DNA of 37,595 bases from NCBI GenBank assembly GCA_025456065.1, contig JALOLH010000030.1:1-37595 (forward strand), written 5' to 3'. The stretch is from Candidatus Nanopelagicales bacterium (GTDB taxonomy: Bacteria > Actinomycetota > Actinomycetes > S36-B12 > CAIYMF01). The notes beneath the pieces are model-generated. The model saw only the letters and a program-made list of their open reading frames with translations. It was not told where the DNA came from and ran no database searches. This document shows, piece after piece, positions 27,921 to 35,685 of the stretch. Positions within the stretch are counted from its first letter, which is position 1; each line of letters opens with the position of its first letter. A program made the translations under genes and the position numbers.

Positions 27921-29236
27921 GCGCGGGGCCCCTGCGGCGCGAGACCGCCATCGGTGCGGCACCCGGCCCCGGCGTCACCTCCGGGCCCGGCGCACCTCAC
28001 CGCAGCATGCCCGGCACGCCCCGCCCCGGCTCCGCCTCCGGCACCCCTGCCGGGGACCCGACCGAGCACGGACGCCTGCCGGACCGGGTCGACCAGGACC
28101 TCGTGGAGCTGGTGCGCAGCCGCCTCGTCGCCGAGGCCCTCCCCGCAGACCCGCTGACCATCGCCGGGATCGTCCGCGAGTCCGGCGCGGTGCTCGACCG
28201 GGCCCGCCTCGGCCGCGTCGCCCGGCTGCTGCAGGACGAGCTGCACGGACTCGGCCCGCTCGACCCCCTGCTCGAGGACCGGCGGATCACCGACATCCTG
28301 GTGAACGGGCCGGACGAGGTCTGGGTCGACCGGGGCGGCGGCCTGCAGCGCGTCGGCGTGCGGTTCCGCGACGAGGTCGCGGTCCGCCACCTGGCCGTCC
28401 GCCTGGCCGCGCGGGCCGGCCGCCGGCTCGACGACGCGGCCCCCTTCGTGGATGCACGCCTGCCCGGCGGGCACCGCCTGCACGCCCTGATCCCGCCGCT
28501 CGCGGTCCGCGGCACCACGATCTCCCTGCGGGTGCCCGCGCGGCGGCGGTTCAGCCTGGCCGACCTGGTCGCCGCCGGATCGGTCGACCCCGTGGGGGCC
28601 CGGTGGCTGGCGGCCGTCGTCCGGGCCCGCGCCGCCTTCCTGGTCAGCGGCGGGACCGGATCGGGCAAGACCTCGGTGCTCGGGGCCCTGCTCGGCCTCG
28701 TGCCGCACGACGAGCGCATCGTGGTCGTCGAGGACACGTGTGAGCTGGCACCCGCCCACCCGCACGTGGTGAGCCTCGAATCCCGCCCAGCGAACGTCGA
28801 GGGCAGCGGCGCCATCGGGCTGCAGGCCCTGGTCCGCCAGGCCCTGCGCATGCGCCCGGACCGCCTCGTCGTGGGCGAGGTCCGGGGTGCGGAGGTCGTG
28901 GACCTGCTCGCCAGCCTGAACACCGGACACGAGGGCGGGTGCGGCACGATCCACGCGAACGCGGCGGGCGCCCTACCCGAGCGCGTCGTCGCGCTCGCGA
29001 TGGCCGCCGGGCTGCCCCGGGAGGGCGCCGTCGCCCAGCTGGCGGCAGGCCTCGAGGTGGTCATCCACGTCGCCAGGCGGGCCGACGGGCGGCGGATCGT
29101 CGCCGAGGTCGGAGTCGTCGACCTGCGACCCGACGGTCATGCCATGGTCACTCCGGCGCTGGTCGCGGCCTCCGGGGAGCTCCGGCCCGGGCCTGCCCAT
29201 GCCGCCCTGGTCGACCGGCTGGGGGGACCTCCGTGA
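27917..29236 (+). CDS. tadA: TadA/CpaF family secretion ATPase
   Basis: The 439-residue hexameric motor powers Flp-pilus assembly. Residues 1-55 are low complexity, and the all-alpha N-terminal domain follows (56-110). Then come the ILVNGPDEVWVDR segment, Walker A GGTGSGKT (245-252), the Asp box VVVEDTCEL (269-277), Walker B RPDRLVVGEVRG with E321, and the His box GHEGGCGTIHAN (338-348). This is the 'helicase/secretion neighbourhood ATPase' type. The GTG overlaps the ssd stop; an in-frame GTG five codons earlier is possible. It is the Rv3659c counterpart. Confidence 0.93.
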   Translation: MSAGPLRRETAIGAAPGPGVTSGPGAPHRSMPGTPRPGSASGTPAGDPTEHGRLPDRVDQDLVELVRSRLVAEALPADPLTIAGIVRESGAVLDRARLGRVARLLQDELHGLGPLDPLLEDRRITDILVNGPDEVWVDRGGGLQRVGVRFRDEVAVRHLAVRLAARAGRRLDDAAPFVDARLPGGHRLHALIPPLAVRGTTISLRVPARRRFSLADLVAAGSVDPVGARWLAAVVRARAAFLVSGGTGSGKTSVLGALLGLVPHDERIVVVEDTCELAPAHPHVVSLESRPANVEGSGAIGLQALVRQALRMRPDRLVVGEVRGAEVVDLLASLNTGHEGGCGTIHANAAGALPERVVALAMAAGLPREGAVAQLAAGLEVVIHVARRADGRRIVAEVGVVDLRPDGHAMVTPALVAASGELRPGPAHAALVDRLGGPP

Positions 29237-29946
29237 CCGGCGTGGGCACGGCCGTCCTGGCAGCCTGCCTGGCCGGGCTCACGGCGTGGCTGGTGTCCCC
29301 GACGACGGCCGCACCCCGAGCCGGGCAGGGCCGCCGCCGCGAGCGGGCGGCGCGTGACGGCGACGGACGGCTCGACCGACCTGTCCGCTGGTGCCGGAAC
29401 CGCCTGCGGCCCGATCCCGAGCCGGCCGTCGCCGAGCTGCTGGCCGGCCTCGCCGCCGAGCTCGCCGCCGGGCAGCCGCCGGCGCTCGCCCTCGCGCACG
29501 CGGCGGCGGACCTGCACCCGCCGCCGTGTCCGCGGGGCGGACGTGCCGCGGCGGCAGGTGGGGACGTGGTAGCCGCGCTGCGCGTGGACGCCGGTGCGCC
29601 CGGGGCTGATGCCCTGCAGGGACTGGCCGCCTGCTGGGAGGTGGCTGAGCAGTCCGGCGCCGGCCTGGCGCTGGCCGTCGGGCGACTGGCCGAGGGCGTG
29701 CGGGCCACCGCCGAGGCGCGGGCCCAGCTGCGCGCGGAGGTCGCCGCCGCCCGAGCGTCCGCCCGGCTGCTGGCCGGGCTGCCCGTGTTCGGCCTCGTCA
29801 TCGGTCACTGGATCGGGGCCGACCCGCTCGCCTGGCTGCTCGGGACCTGGCCGGGTCGGGCCGCGCTGGCGCTGGGGCTGCTGCTGGAGGTCCTCGGGCT
29901 GGTGTGGCTGGCCCGGATGGTGCGAGGCGTCCGTGCGGGGCTGTAG
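29233..29946 (+). CDS. tadB: TadB-like inner-membrane platform protein
   Basis: A 237-residue type II secretion system F-domain protein. An N-terminal hydrophobic segment (about 4-22) is followed by a basic cytoplasmic stretch, then the T2SSF helices (about 60-165) with the family motif LAACWEVAEQSGAGLALAVGRLAEG. Two C-terminal membrane helices (about 173-192 and 205-230) follow. It is short compared with proteobacterial TadB, as is usual in actinobacteria. The GTG overlaps the tadA stop (GTGA), with GGGGGGACC upstream. With TadC it forms the membrane platform on which TadA acts. Confidence 0.85.
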   Translation: MTGVGTAVLAACLAGLTAWLVSPTTAAPRAGQGRRRERAARDGDGRLDRPVRWCRNRLRPDPEPAVAELLAGLAAELAAGQPPALALAHAAADLHPPPCPRGGRAAAAGGDVVAALRVDAGAPGADALQGLAACWEVAEQSGAGLALAVGRLAEGVRATAEARAQLRAEVAAARASARLLAGLPVFGLVIGHWIGADPLAWLLGTWPGRAALALGLLLEVLGLVWLARMVRGVRAGL

Positions 29947-29978
29947 CGGGGTCGTCGATGCGCGGCTGGGGAGGCGGG

Positions 29979-30761
29979 ATGGAGTCGGTGCTGCTCGTGG
30001 CGGCCCTGGGAACGGCCGTGGCCGTCTGGCTGCTGGTGGGCCCGGGAGGACTCCCACCCGGCTCCGGGCCCGCGCGGCGGGGCCGCCGGGGCATCGCACG
30101 GAGCCGGGCGCGGTCCGGACCGACCGGTGACCCGGCCCGGGCGGGGAGCGCCGGTCCGGCAGCCTCGCTGCCCCGGGGGCAGGCGCACGCCGTCGCCGGC
30201 CTGGTCGCGATGGTCGTCTGGCTGCTGCTCGGCGGCTGGTGGGGTGCTGGCATCGGCGCCCTCGCCGCCCTGGTGACGCCAGCCCTTCTGGCGCGCCTGG
30301 AGACTGCCGCGAGCCGGCGGCGCCGGCTGGCCCTGGTCCGTGCCGCACCGCTCCTGGCCGACCTGCTGGGTGCCGCCCTGGTCGCCGGGGTCCCACTCGA
30401 GCGCGCCGTCCCCGTCGTGGGACGAGCGCTGGGCGGACCGACCCAGGAGGCGTTGGCCGCCGTGCACGAGCGCGTGGTGCTGGGCGAGCCGGCGTCCTCC
30501 GCCTGGGCCCGACTGGCCGGTGAGCCGGGGCTCGGGCCGGTGGCCCGGTGCGTGGCGCGCTCGGCGAGGACCGGAGCGCCGTTGGCGGGGCTGCTGGCGG
30601 CTGCCGCCGGGGACCTGCGGGCCGCCGCCACGGCCGCTGCCCTGGCCGAGGTGCGTGCCGTCTCGGTCCGATCGGTCCTGCCGCTGGGCCTGTGCCTGCT
30701 CCCGGCCTTCGCGCTGCTGGGCATCGTGCCGGTCGTCGCGGGGCTGCTGCCCGGCGCCTGA
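29979..30761 (+). CDS. tadC: TadC-like inner-membrane platform protein
   Basis: A 260-residue T2SSF-domain protein, the second platform component. Hydrophobic segments are near residues 3-20, 67-95 and 230-258. The cytoplasmic F domain (about 105-220) includes LLADLLGAALVAGVPLERAV and the CVARSARTGAPLAGLLAA motif that parallels TadB. The ATG at 29979 follows GGGGAGGCGGG; another ATG seven codons earlier has no ribosome site. It starts 32 nt after tadB. A 119-nt gap with small hairpins separates it from the pilin gene, which is common in tad operons and may set pilin expression apart. Confidence 0.85.
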   Translation: MESVLLVAALGTAVAVWLLVGPGGLPPGSGPARRGRRGIARSRARSGPTGDPARAGSAGPAASLPRGQAHAVAGLVAMVVWLLLGGWWGAGIGALAALVTPALLARLETAASRRRRLALVRAAPLLADLLGAALVAGVPLERAVPVVGRALGGPTQEALAAVHERVVLGEPASSAWARLAGEPGLGPVARCVARSARTGAPLAGLLAAAAGDLRAAATAAALAEVRAVSVRSVLPLGLCLLPAFALLGIVPVVAGLLPGA

Positions 30762-30880
30762 GCGGATCGTCCACAGATCGCCCCGCGAGGGGTTCCGGGA
30801 CGGCGCCGCCGGGGGGAGCATCGGGGCACCCGCCCAGGGTGGGCGCGGTCCCGGGGAACCGGGCGACGGGGGGAGTACCG
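30762..30880 (+). promoter_or_regulatory. Gap between tadC and the pilin gene
   Basis: It contains TCGTCCACA (one mismatch from the DnaA-box consensus), the hairpin CCCC-gcga-GGGG followed by TT (30781-30794), a second hairpin CGCCCA-ggg-TGGGCG (30831-30845), and the pilin ribosome site GGGGGGAG. An attenuator or separate pilin promoter is plausible, but no clear -10 element is seen. Confidence 0.4.
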
Positions 30881-31060
30881 ATGAACGAACTCGCGATCCG
30901 CATGCGTGACGACGAGCGGGGGATGACGACCGCCGAGTACGCGGTCGGCACGGTCGCCGTGTGCGGCCTGGGCGGGGTGCTGATGAAGCTCCTGGCCAGC
31001 GAGCAGGTCCGTGCCCTGATCTGGCAGGTGATCTCCGAGGCGTTCGCCTTCCTGTTCTAG
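30881..31060 (+). CDS. Flp-like pilin (DUF4244)
   Basis: A 59-residue prepilin, the likely pilus subunit. The Flp-type processing site is plain: G14 followed by MTTAEY, with Glu at +5 and Tyr at +6 of the mature protein, then a hydrophobic helix (about 21-55) that would form the fibre core. The mature peptide would have 45 residues. DUF4244 is the actinobacterial Flp counterpart (Rv3656c). The ATG follows GGGGGGAG. The prepilin peptidase (TadV) gene is not in the window and must be elsewhere. Confidence 0.88.
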   Translation: MNELAIRMRDDERGMTTAEYAVGTVAVCGLGGVLMKLLASEQVRALIWQVISEAFAFLF

Positions 31061-31074
31061 GCATGGGCAGGGGG

Positions 31075-31524
31075 ATGGTCCGTGGACAACACGGCCGGGC
31101 CGGGTGGCGGCGGATCGTCGCCACCCGGCACCGGGGCCGCAGCGGGGCGGCCGGCCGGGCCGGTCAGGGCGGGTCGGGTGTGGGCGGTGAGACCGGCATG
31201 GTCACCGCGGAGCTGGCGGTCGGCCTGCCGGGGCTCGTGGTGGTCGCGGTGGTGCTGGCGTGGCTGCTCAGCCTCGGGGCCGCCCAGGCCGGTCTGGCCC
31301 AGGCGGCGCGGGAGGGTGCCCGGGCCGCTGCGCGGGGAGAGCCGACGACGAGTGTGCGGGCAGCCGTCCACCGACTGGTGCCGGACGCCGTCGTCGTGGT
31401 GCGGACCCGTGGCGAGCAGGTGGTCGTGACGGCCCAGCTGCGCCGCGAGCCGCCGATGGCCCTGCTGCAGCCGCTGGCCCGTGATCTGGCGGCGTCGGCG
31501 ACCGGCTGGCGGGAGCGGCCATGA
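31075..31524 (+). CDS. TadE-like pseudopilin
   Basis: A 149-residue protein with a Gly/Arg-rich cytoplasmic N terminus (1-40), then G41-MVTAELAVGLPG with Glu at +5 after the presumed cleavage Gly, and one transmembrane helix (about 48-70). The small outside domain has strands around VVVVRTRGEQVVVTAQL. It matches TadE (Rv3655c). The ATG at 31075 follows CAGGGGG; an ATG four codons earlier has no ribosome site. It starts 14 nt after the pilin gene, and its stop overlaps the next start (ATGA). Confidence 0.83.
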   Translation: MVRGQHGRAGWRRIVATRHRGRSGAAGRAGQGGSGVGGETGMVTAELAVGLPGLVVVAVVLAWLLSLGAAQAGLAQAAREGARAAARGEPTTSVRAAVHRLVPDAVVVVRTRGEQVVVTAQLRREPPMALLQPLARDLAASATGWRERP

Positions 31525-31937
31525 GCCGGGCGGAGGCCGAGCGCCATCTCCGGGCCGCCGTCGTGCGGGGGACCGGGGACCGAGGTTCGGCGAGCGTGCT
31601 CCTGGCGCTGTGGGCGGTGGTGCTCACCCTGCTCGCTGCCACGGGCGTCGGGCTGTCGTCCCTGTTGGCGGTGCGGGCCACCGCAGCGGCTGCGGCCGAC
31701 CTGGGGGCACTGGCTGGCGCATCCGGGGTCCTCGGCGAGGGCGCCGAGCCGTGCGCCCGGGCCGCCGTCGTGGTCGGGGCCAACGGGGCCCGGCTGCTGG
31801 CCTGCCGGGTGGAGGGCGCCGAGGTCTGGGTGGAGGTCGGCGCCGCCGCGCCCGCGGCGCTCGCCCGGCTGGCACCGGGGTGGGCGGGGACGGTGCGTGC
31901 TCGCGCGCACGCCGAGCTGGTGGCGGCGACCCGGTGA
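31521..31937 (+). CDS. Second TadE-like protein (helicase/secretion neighbourhood)
   Basis: A 138-residue membrane protein: basic N terminus with GDRGSASVLLALWAVVLTLLAATGVGL (the single membrane helix is about 23-46), then an Ala-rich outside domain with two cysteines (C78, C94) that could form a disulfide. It fits the family 'helicase/secretion neighbourhood TadE-like' (Rv3654c), probably a minor pseudopilin, with a GSAS start like putative Flp-Tad Rv3654c-type proteins. The ATG overlaps the TadE stop. It converges on the helicase gene with only 33 nt between and no terminator visible. Confidence 0.8.
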   Translation: MSRAEAERHLRAAVVRGTGDRGSASVLLALWAVVLTLLAATGVGLSSLLAVRATAAAAADLGALAGASGVLGEGAEPCARAAVVVGANGARLLACRVEGAEVWVEVGAAAPAALARLAPGWAGTVRARAHAELVAATR

Positions 31938-31970
31938 GCCACGCCGATGCGGGCCGAACGCGCGGTGGGG

Positions 31971-34469
31971 TCAGGCCGGGGCGCACGCGAGCATCGCACG
32001 GCCGAGGCGGAGGGCAGCATCCTTCGCGAGCGGCTCGTTGCCGTTGCCGCACTTGGGGGATTGCACGCAGCTGGGGCAGCCTGTCTCGCACGGGCAGGCC
32101 GCGATCGCCCCCGTGGTCACCTCGAGCCAGTGCCGGGCAGCGTGGAAGCCCCGCTCGGCGAAGCCGACGCCACCGGGGTGCCCGTCGTGCACCACGATCG
32201 TCGCGACCCCGGTCTGGGGATGCCGCGCGGTCGAGACGCCACCGAGGTCCCAGCGGTCGCACGTGGCGAGCAGCGGGAGGATCCCGATGGCCGCGTGCTC
32301 GAGGGCGTGGACCGCACCCGCGACCTCGTCCGCACCTATCCCGGCTTCGGCCAGGACCGCGTCCGGGACGGTCCACCACATGCCGGTCGTCCGCAGCGTC
32401 GTCGGGGGCAGCTCGAGGGGGTGCTCGGCGAGCACCTCCCCGCTGGGCCATCGGCGGACGAGGTAGGAGGTGACCCGGCTGGTCACCTCGACCTCGCCCA
32501 TCCCGACCCCCACCGGGCCCCACGTGTGGTGCGCGTCGATCCCCTCGAGCGTGACGTCCGCGACGCTGCGCGCGTGGGTGCTCAGGTCGGTGACGGTGGC
32601 CGCGGCCACGGCCACGCGGTCGTCGAGGTCCAGGGAGCGCACCTCGAACGTGGCGCCCTGGTGGACGTAGAGGGCGCCCTCGTGCACGGCCGCGGGGGCG
32701 GCGGGCGGGTCGACCGTGCCGAGCAGCCGACCGGTCCCCTCCTCCACCACCCGCACGGGTCCCCCGCGCGTGCCGCGCAGGTCGACGAGGTCGGCCGGGC
32801 GGGCTCCATCGGTCCAGTACCAGCCGTCCCGCCGCCGCCGCAGCAGCCCGCGCTCGGCCAACGTCGCGCACAGGGCCTCGGCCCCGGCGCCGAACCACGT
32901 GCCGCACTCCCCCTCGGCCAGCGGGGCCTCGGCGGCCGCCGCGCACAGGTGCCCGGCCAGGACGTAGGGGTTGTCCGGGTCCAGCACCGTCGCCTCGACC
33001 GGGTGTCCGGTGAGGACCTCCGGGTGCGCCACGACGTACTGGTCGAGCGGATCCTCCCGTGGGACGAGCACCGCCAGGGCCGCATCCCCGCGCCGGCCCG
33101 CCCGGCCCACCTGCTGCCAGAACGAGGCCCGGGTCCCCGGCCAACCCGCCAGCAGCACGGCGTCGAGGCCGCTGACGTCGATGCCCAGCTCCAGGGCGTT
33201 GGTCGCAGCCAGCCCCAGCAGCCGTCCGGAGCGCAGGTCCGCCTCGAGTGCCCGGCGCTCCTCGGGCAGGTAGCCGCCGCGGTAGGCGCGCACCAGGCCA
33301 CCCTGCCGTGCACGCTCGCGGACCCGCCCTGCGACCACCTCCACCCCCCGGCGGGAGCGGGCGAAGGTGAGGGTGCGCACGCCTTGGTCGACCAGGGCCG
33401 CCATCAGCCAGCCGGCCTCGCCGAGGGCGCCGCGACCCGGCCCGCCCGAGCCCGCCCGGTCGGGGTCGGCCACGTCCACCCCGTCCCAGCCCGGCGGGAC
33501 CGCGTCGAGCGGACCAGCGGGTGCCGGTGCCGCGGTCGGCGGGCGCTCACCCGCTCCGGGACCCGTGGCTGCGCCCGGCCGCCAGAGCACGAGGTGGACC
33601 GGCCCACGGGCGCTGTCGTCGACGTCGACCACGTCCACGTCCACGCCGAGCAGCCGAGCGGCGGTCCGCCCCGGGTCGGCCACGGTGGCCGAGGCCGCGA
33701 TGAACGTCGGCTCGGCGCCGTGCAGCGCCGCCACCCGGCGCAGCCGGCGCAGCACGAGGGCGACGTGCGAGCCGAACACCCCGCGGTAGGCGTGCGCCTC
33801 GTCGACCACCACGAAGCGCAGCGCGCGCAGGAAGCCACGCCAGCGCTCGTGCGCGGGCAGGATCCCGCGGTGCAGCATGTCGGGATTGGTGACCAGCCAG
33901 CGGGCGTGGGCGCGCGCCCAGTCGCGCTGCTCGTCCGGGGTGTCGCCGTCGAGGGCACCCGCGCGCAGCCCCGGCAGCGCCAGGGCCGCGAGCCCCGCGA
34001 GCTGGTCGTGGGCCAGGGCCTTGGTGGGCGAGACGTAGAGGACCGAGGAACCGCGCCGGCCGGGTGCCTCCGGCTGCGCCAGCGCCGCGGTGAGCCCCGG
34101 CATCCCGAAGGCCGCCGACTTGCCCGACGCCGTCCCCGTGGCCAGCACGACGTGCCGGCCGCCCCAGGCGAGCTCCGCCGTGCGCTGCTGGTGCCGCCAC
34201 GGTCGGCGGATGCCGCACCGCTGGTACGCCGCGACCACGGACGGGTCCAGCCAGGCCGGCCACTGCCCGGGCAGCCCGGGCCGCGCCGGCAGGTCGCGCA
34301 CGTGCACCGCCCGGGGGTCGGCGGCCAGCCGCGCCGCCAGCCCGGGGATGTCCGGCGGCCGGGTGGCGTCGCGCAGCAGTGCGATCCCGGGCGGGTGGTC
34401 GCCGTCCCCGGGCCATCCGTCCGCGCGCACGTCGACGTTGGGGCCGTGCATCGCGGTCCGCCCTGCCAC
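31971..34469 (-). CDS. DEAH-box helicase with DUF1998 domain (MrfA/Hrq1-like)
   Basis: An 832-residue superfamily 2 helicase. RecA-like domain 1 has Walker A TGTASGKS (111-118), the SPTKALAHDQ motif Ia region, DEAH (223-226) and motif III (AASAT). Domain 2 has the motif IV-V segments TFARSRRGVE and ATNALELGID, and motif VI QQVGRAGRRGD. The C terminus carries DUF1998 with four cysteines in CPCETGCPSCVQSPKCGNG, as in B. subtilis MrfA (mitomycin repair) and Hrq1. It belongs to 'helicase/secretion neighbourhood DEAH helicase' (Rv3649). The GTG at 34469 lies 6 nt after a CAGGAT hexamer; an ATG at 34451 is an alternative. Repair of cross-linked DNA is the family role. A tie to the tad genes is suggested only by conserved adjacency. 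Confidence 0.9.
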   Translation of the reverse strand: MAGRTAMHGPNVDVRADGWPGDGDHPPGIALLRDATRPPDIPGLAARLAADPRAVHVRDLPARPGLPGQWPAWLDPSVVAAYQRCGIRRPWRHQQRTAELAWGGRHVVLATGTASGKSAAFGMPGLTAALAQPEAPGRRGSSVLYVSPTKALAHDQLAGLAALALPGLRAGALDGDTPDEQRDWARAHARWLVTNPDMLHRGILPAHERWRGFLRALRFVVVDEAHAYRGVFGSHVALVLRRLRRVAALHGAEPTFIAASATVADPGRTAARLLGVDVDVVDVDDSARGPVHLVLWRPGAATGPGAGERPPTAAPAPAGPLDAVPPGWDGVDVADPDRAGSGGPGRGALGEAGWLMAALVDQGVRTLTFARSRRGVEVVAGRVRERARQGGLVRAYRGGYLPEERRALEADLRSGRLLGLAATNALELGIDVSGLDAVLLAGWPGTRASFWQQVGRAGRRGDAALAVLVPREDPLDQYVVAHPEVLTGHPVEATVLDPDNPYVLAGHLCAAAAEAPLAEGECGTWFGAGAEALCATLAERGLLRRRRDGWYWTDGARPADLVDLRGTRGGPVRVVEEGTGRLLGTVDPPAAPAAVHEGALYVHQGATFEVRSLDLDDRVAVAAATVTDLSTHARSVADVTLEGIDAHHTWGPVGVGMGEVEVTSRVTSYLVRRWPSGEVLAEHPLELPPTTLRTTGMWWTVPDAVLAEAGIGADEVAGAVHALEHAAIGILPLLATCDRWDLGGVSTARHPQTGVATIVVHDGHPGGVGFAERGFHAARHWLEVTTGAIAACPCETGCPSCVQSPKCGNGNEPLAKDAALRLGRAMLACAPA

Positions 34470-34481
34470 GGGCCAATCCTG
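34470..34481 (-). promoter_or_regulatory. Possible leaderless promoter of the helicase
   Basis: On the - strand CAGGAT (34481-34476), then TGGCCC, then the GTG at 34469. The first base deviates from TANNNT. The 140-bp divergent region to bldG shows no other -10 element on this strand. Confidence 0.35.
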
Positions 34482-34609
34482 CACCCGGGGACCGACACCG
34501 GCCGGACCACGCGGGTGCCCATCACCACCCGGTGCGCCGCCCGGCTCGGGTCCCGCAGCCGCAGGGGCGTGTGCCACAGTTGCCCCGACCGGTGAGGCGA
34601 GGAGGCGGG

Positions 34610-34945
34610 ATGGACCTGCAGGTGCAGACGCGGCAGGAGGGTGACGTGGCCGTGCTGGCAGCGTCCGGCGAGGTCGACGTCTACACCGCGCCCGACCTCG
34701 ATCGCGCCCTCGGGGAGACCTTGGCGGAGGGGCGTGCCCACCTGGTGATCGACCTGTCCGGGGTCTCGTTCCTCGACTCGACCGGGCTCGGGGTGCTCGT
34801 GAAGGGCCTCAAGGGCGCTCGCGAGGCGGACGGGTGGCTTCGCCTCGTGGTCACCTCCGAGCGCATCCGCAAGATCTTCGACATCACCGGCCTCGACGCC
34901 GCCATGCCCCTGTTCGACACGGTGGACGACGCGTTGCGCGCGTGA
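34610..34945 (+). CDS. bldG: BldG-type anti-sigma factor antagonist
   Basis: A 111-residue STAS-domain protein. Unphosphorylated, it binds anti-sigma factors and frees their sigma factors; phosphorylated, it cannot. The phosphorylation site is S57 in FLDSTGLGV, the same number as in Streptomyces BldG, and the start MDL-Q/S-x-TR, EVDVYTAPDL and KIFDITGLD segments match that protein closely. The ATG follows GGAGG. The neighbours also match Streptomyces: the helicase diverges, and the presumed partner anti-sigma gene and hppA follow. In Streptomyces, BldG controls aerial growth, antibiotics and stress sigma factors; here a general stress role is the safer inference. Confidence 0.92.
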   Translation: MDLQVQTRQEGDVAVLAASGEVDVYTAPDLDRALGETLAEGRAHLVIDLSGVSFLDSTGLGVLVKGLKGAREADGWLRLVVTSERIRKIFDITGLDAAMPLFDTVDDALRA

Positions 34946-35006
34946 CCGACCGGGCCCGCTCGGCGGGTGTACAACGGTGGCACCATCCACTTCCCCTGGA
35001 GGTCCC

Positions 35007-35399
35007 ATGGCCACGGCGACGCTGACGATCCCCCCGCAGGCCGAGCAGGTCCGCACGGCGCGTCTGGTCACCACGGCCGCTGCCCGCCGCTGCGGGGTCT
35101 CCGAGGACCGCATCGACGAGATCCGCCTGGCCGTCGGGGAGGTGATCGCCCGATCCGTGCTGCGCCAGCAGCGGGCCGGGCTGCCCAACCCCGTCGTGGT
35201 CGACATCACCGACGACGACGAGCTGTTCACCGTCCGCGTGCAGGATGCCGCGTCCCCCGAGCTCGACGACGAGGACGGAGGCCTGGCCCTCTCGGTCGCC
35301 GAGTCGCTGGCCTTCGAGTGCGACGTGCAGCCGGCCGGCAGCGGGTGCTGCATCCGCCTGACCTGGCCGCTGGCCGAGTCGGACCTCGAGCTCGAGTGA
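35007..35399 (+). CDS. Atypical HATPase anti-sigma factor beside bldG
   Basis: A 130-residue protein of the RsbW/SpoIIAB-like HATPase family, the presumed BldG partner. The helix DEIRLAVGEVIARSV (37-51) stands where the N box should be, but the Mg-binding Asn (E-x3-N) is R49. The Asp of the G1 box is kept (VQD80), but the GxG after it is AAS. GGLALSVAESLAF (91-103) replaces the ATP lid. As written, it may bind its partners without being an active kinase. The ATG at 35007 follows TGGAGG; a TACAAC at 34970-34975 could be a weak -10 of its own. It starts 61 nt after bldG, so both co-transcription and separate expression are possible. Confidence 0.82.
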   Translation: MATATLTIPPQAEQVRTARLVTTAAARRCGVSEDRIDEIRLAVGEVIARSVLRQQRAGLPNPVVVDITDDDELFTVRVQDAASPELDDEDGGLALSVAESLAFECDVQPAGSGCCIRLTWPLAESDLELE

Positions 35400-35685
35400 G
35401 CACGGGCTGACGCAACGGCCTCAAGGGGCGCCGTCCCCCACCGCGAACGGCTGCAACGACGCGTGCCCGCGACGCCCGGGAGCAGACGTTCGACCCGTGC
35501 CGGTGGGCCGGAATGCTCTGGGTCGACCCGCTGGATGGCCCCGCGGGTCCCGCCCAAGGGGGGGTGGCTCCCGCGCGGTGGCCCGGTCCTAGACTCACGG
35601 CAAACCTATCCCGGGTCGCAGTCCCGCCCGGTCCGACCTCGATCCGCGGCCCGCGCCCGGGCCGCCAGGCCATGAGGAGTCGTCC
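35400..35685 (+). other. 286-bp leader/intergenic region before hppA
   Basis: No gene is supported. A weak GGGG-cgccgt-CCCC hairpin (35425-35438) may end the bldG transcript. The hppA -10 element and a leader of about 80 nt fill the right end. Confidence 0.5.
35590..35595 (+). promoter_or_regulatory. -10 element of hppA
   Basis: TAGACT (same hexamer as at lysC) lies 96 nt before the ATG. The expected leader is about 84 nt and contains GAGGAG (35674-35679). No clear -35 element is seen. Confidence 0.5.

Noticed and set aside
35463-35675. Short + strand frame of 70 codons before hppA
   Set aside because: It has no ribosome site, overlaps the hppA promoter and has shadow-like composition.
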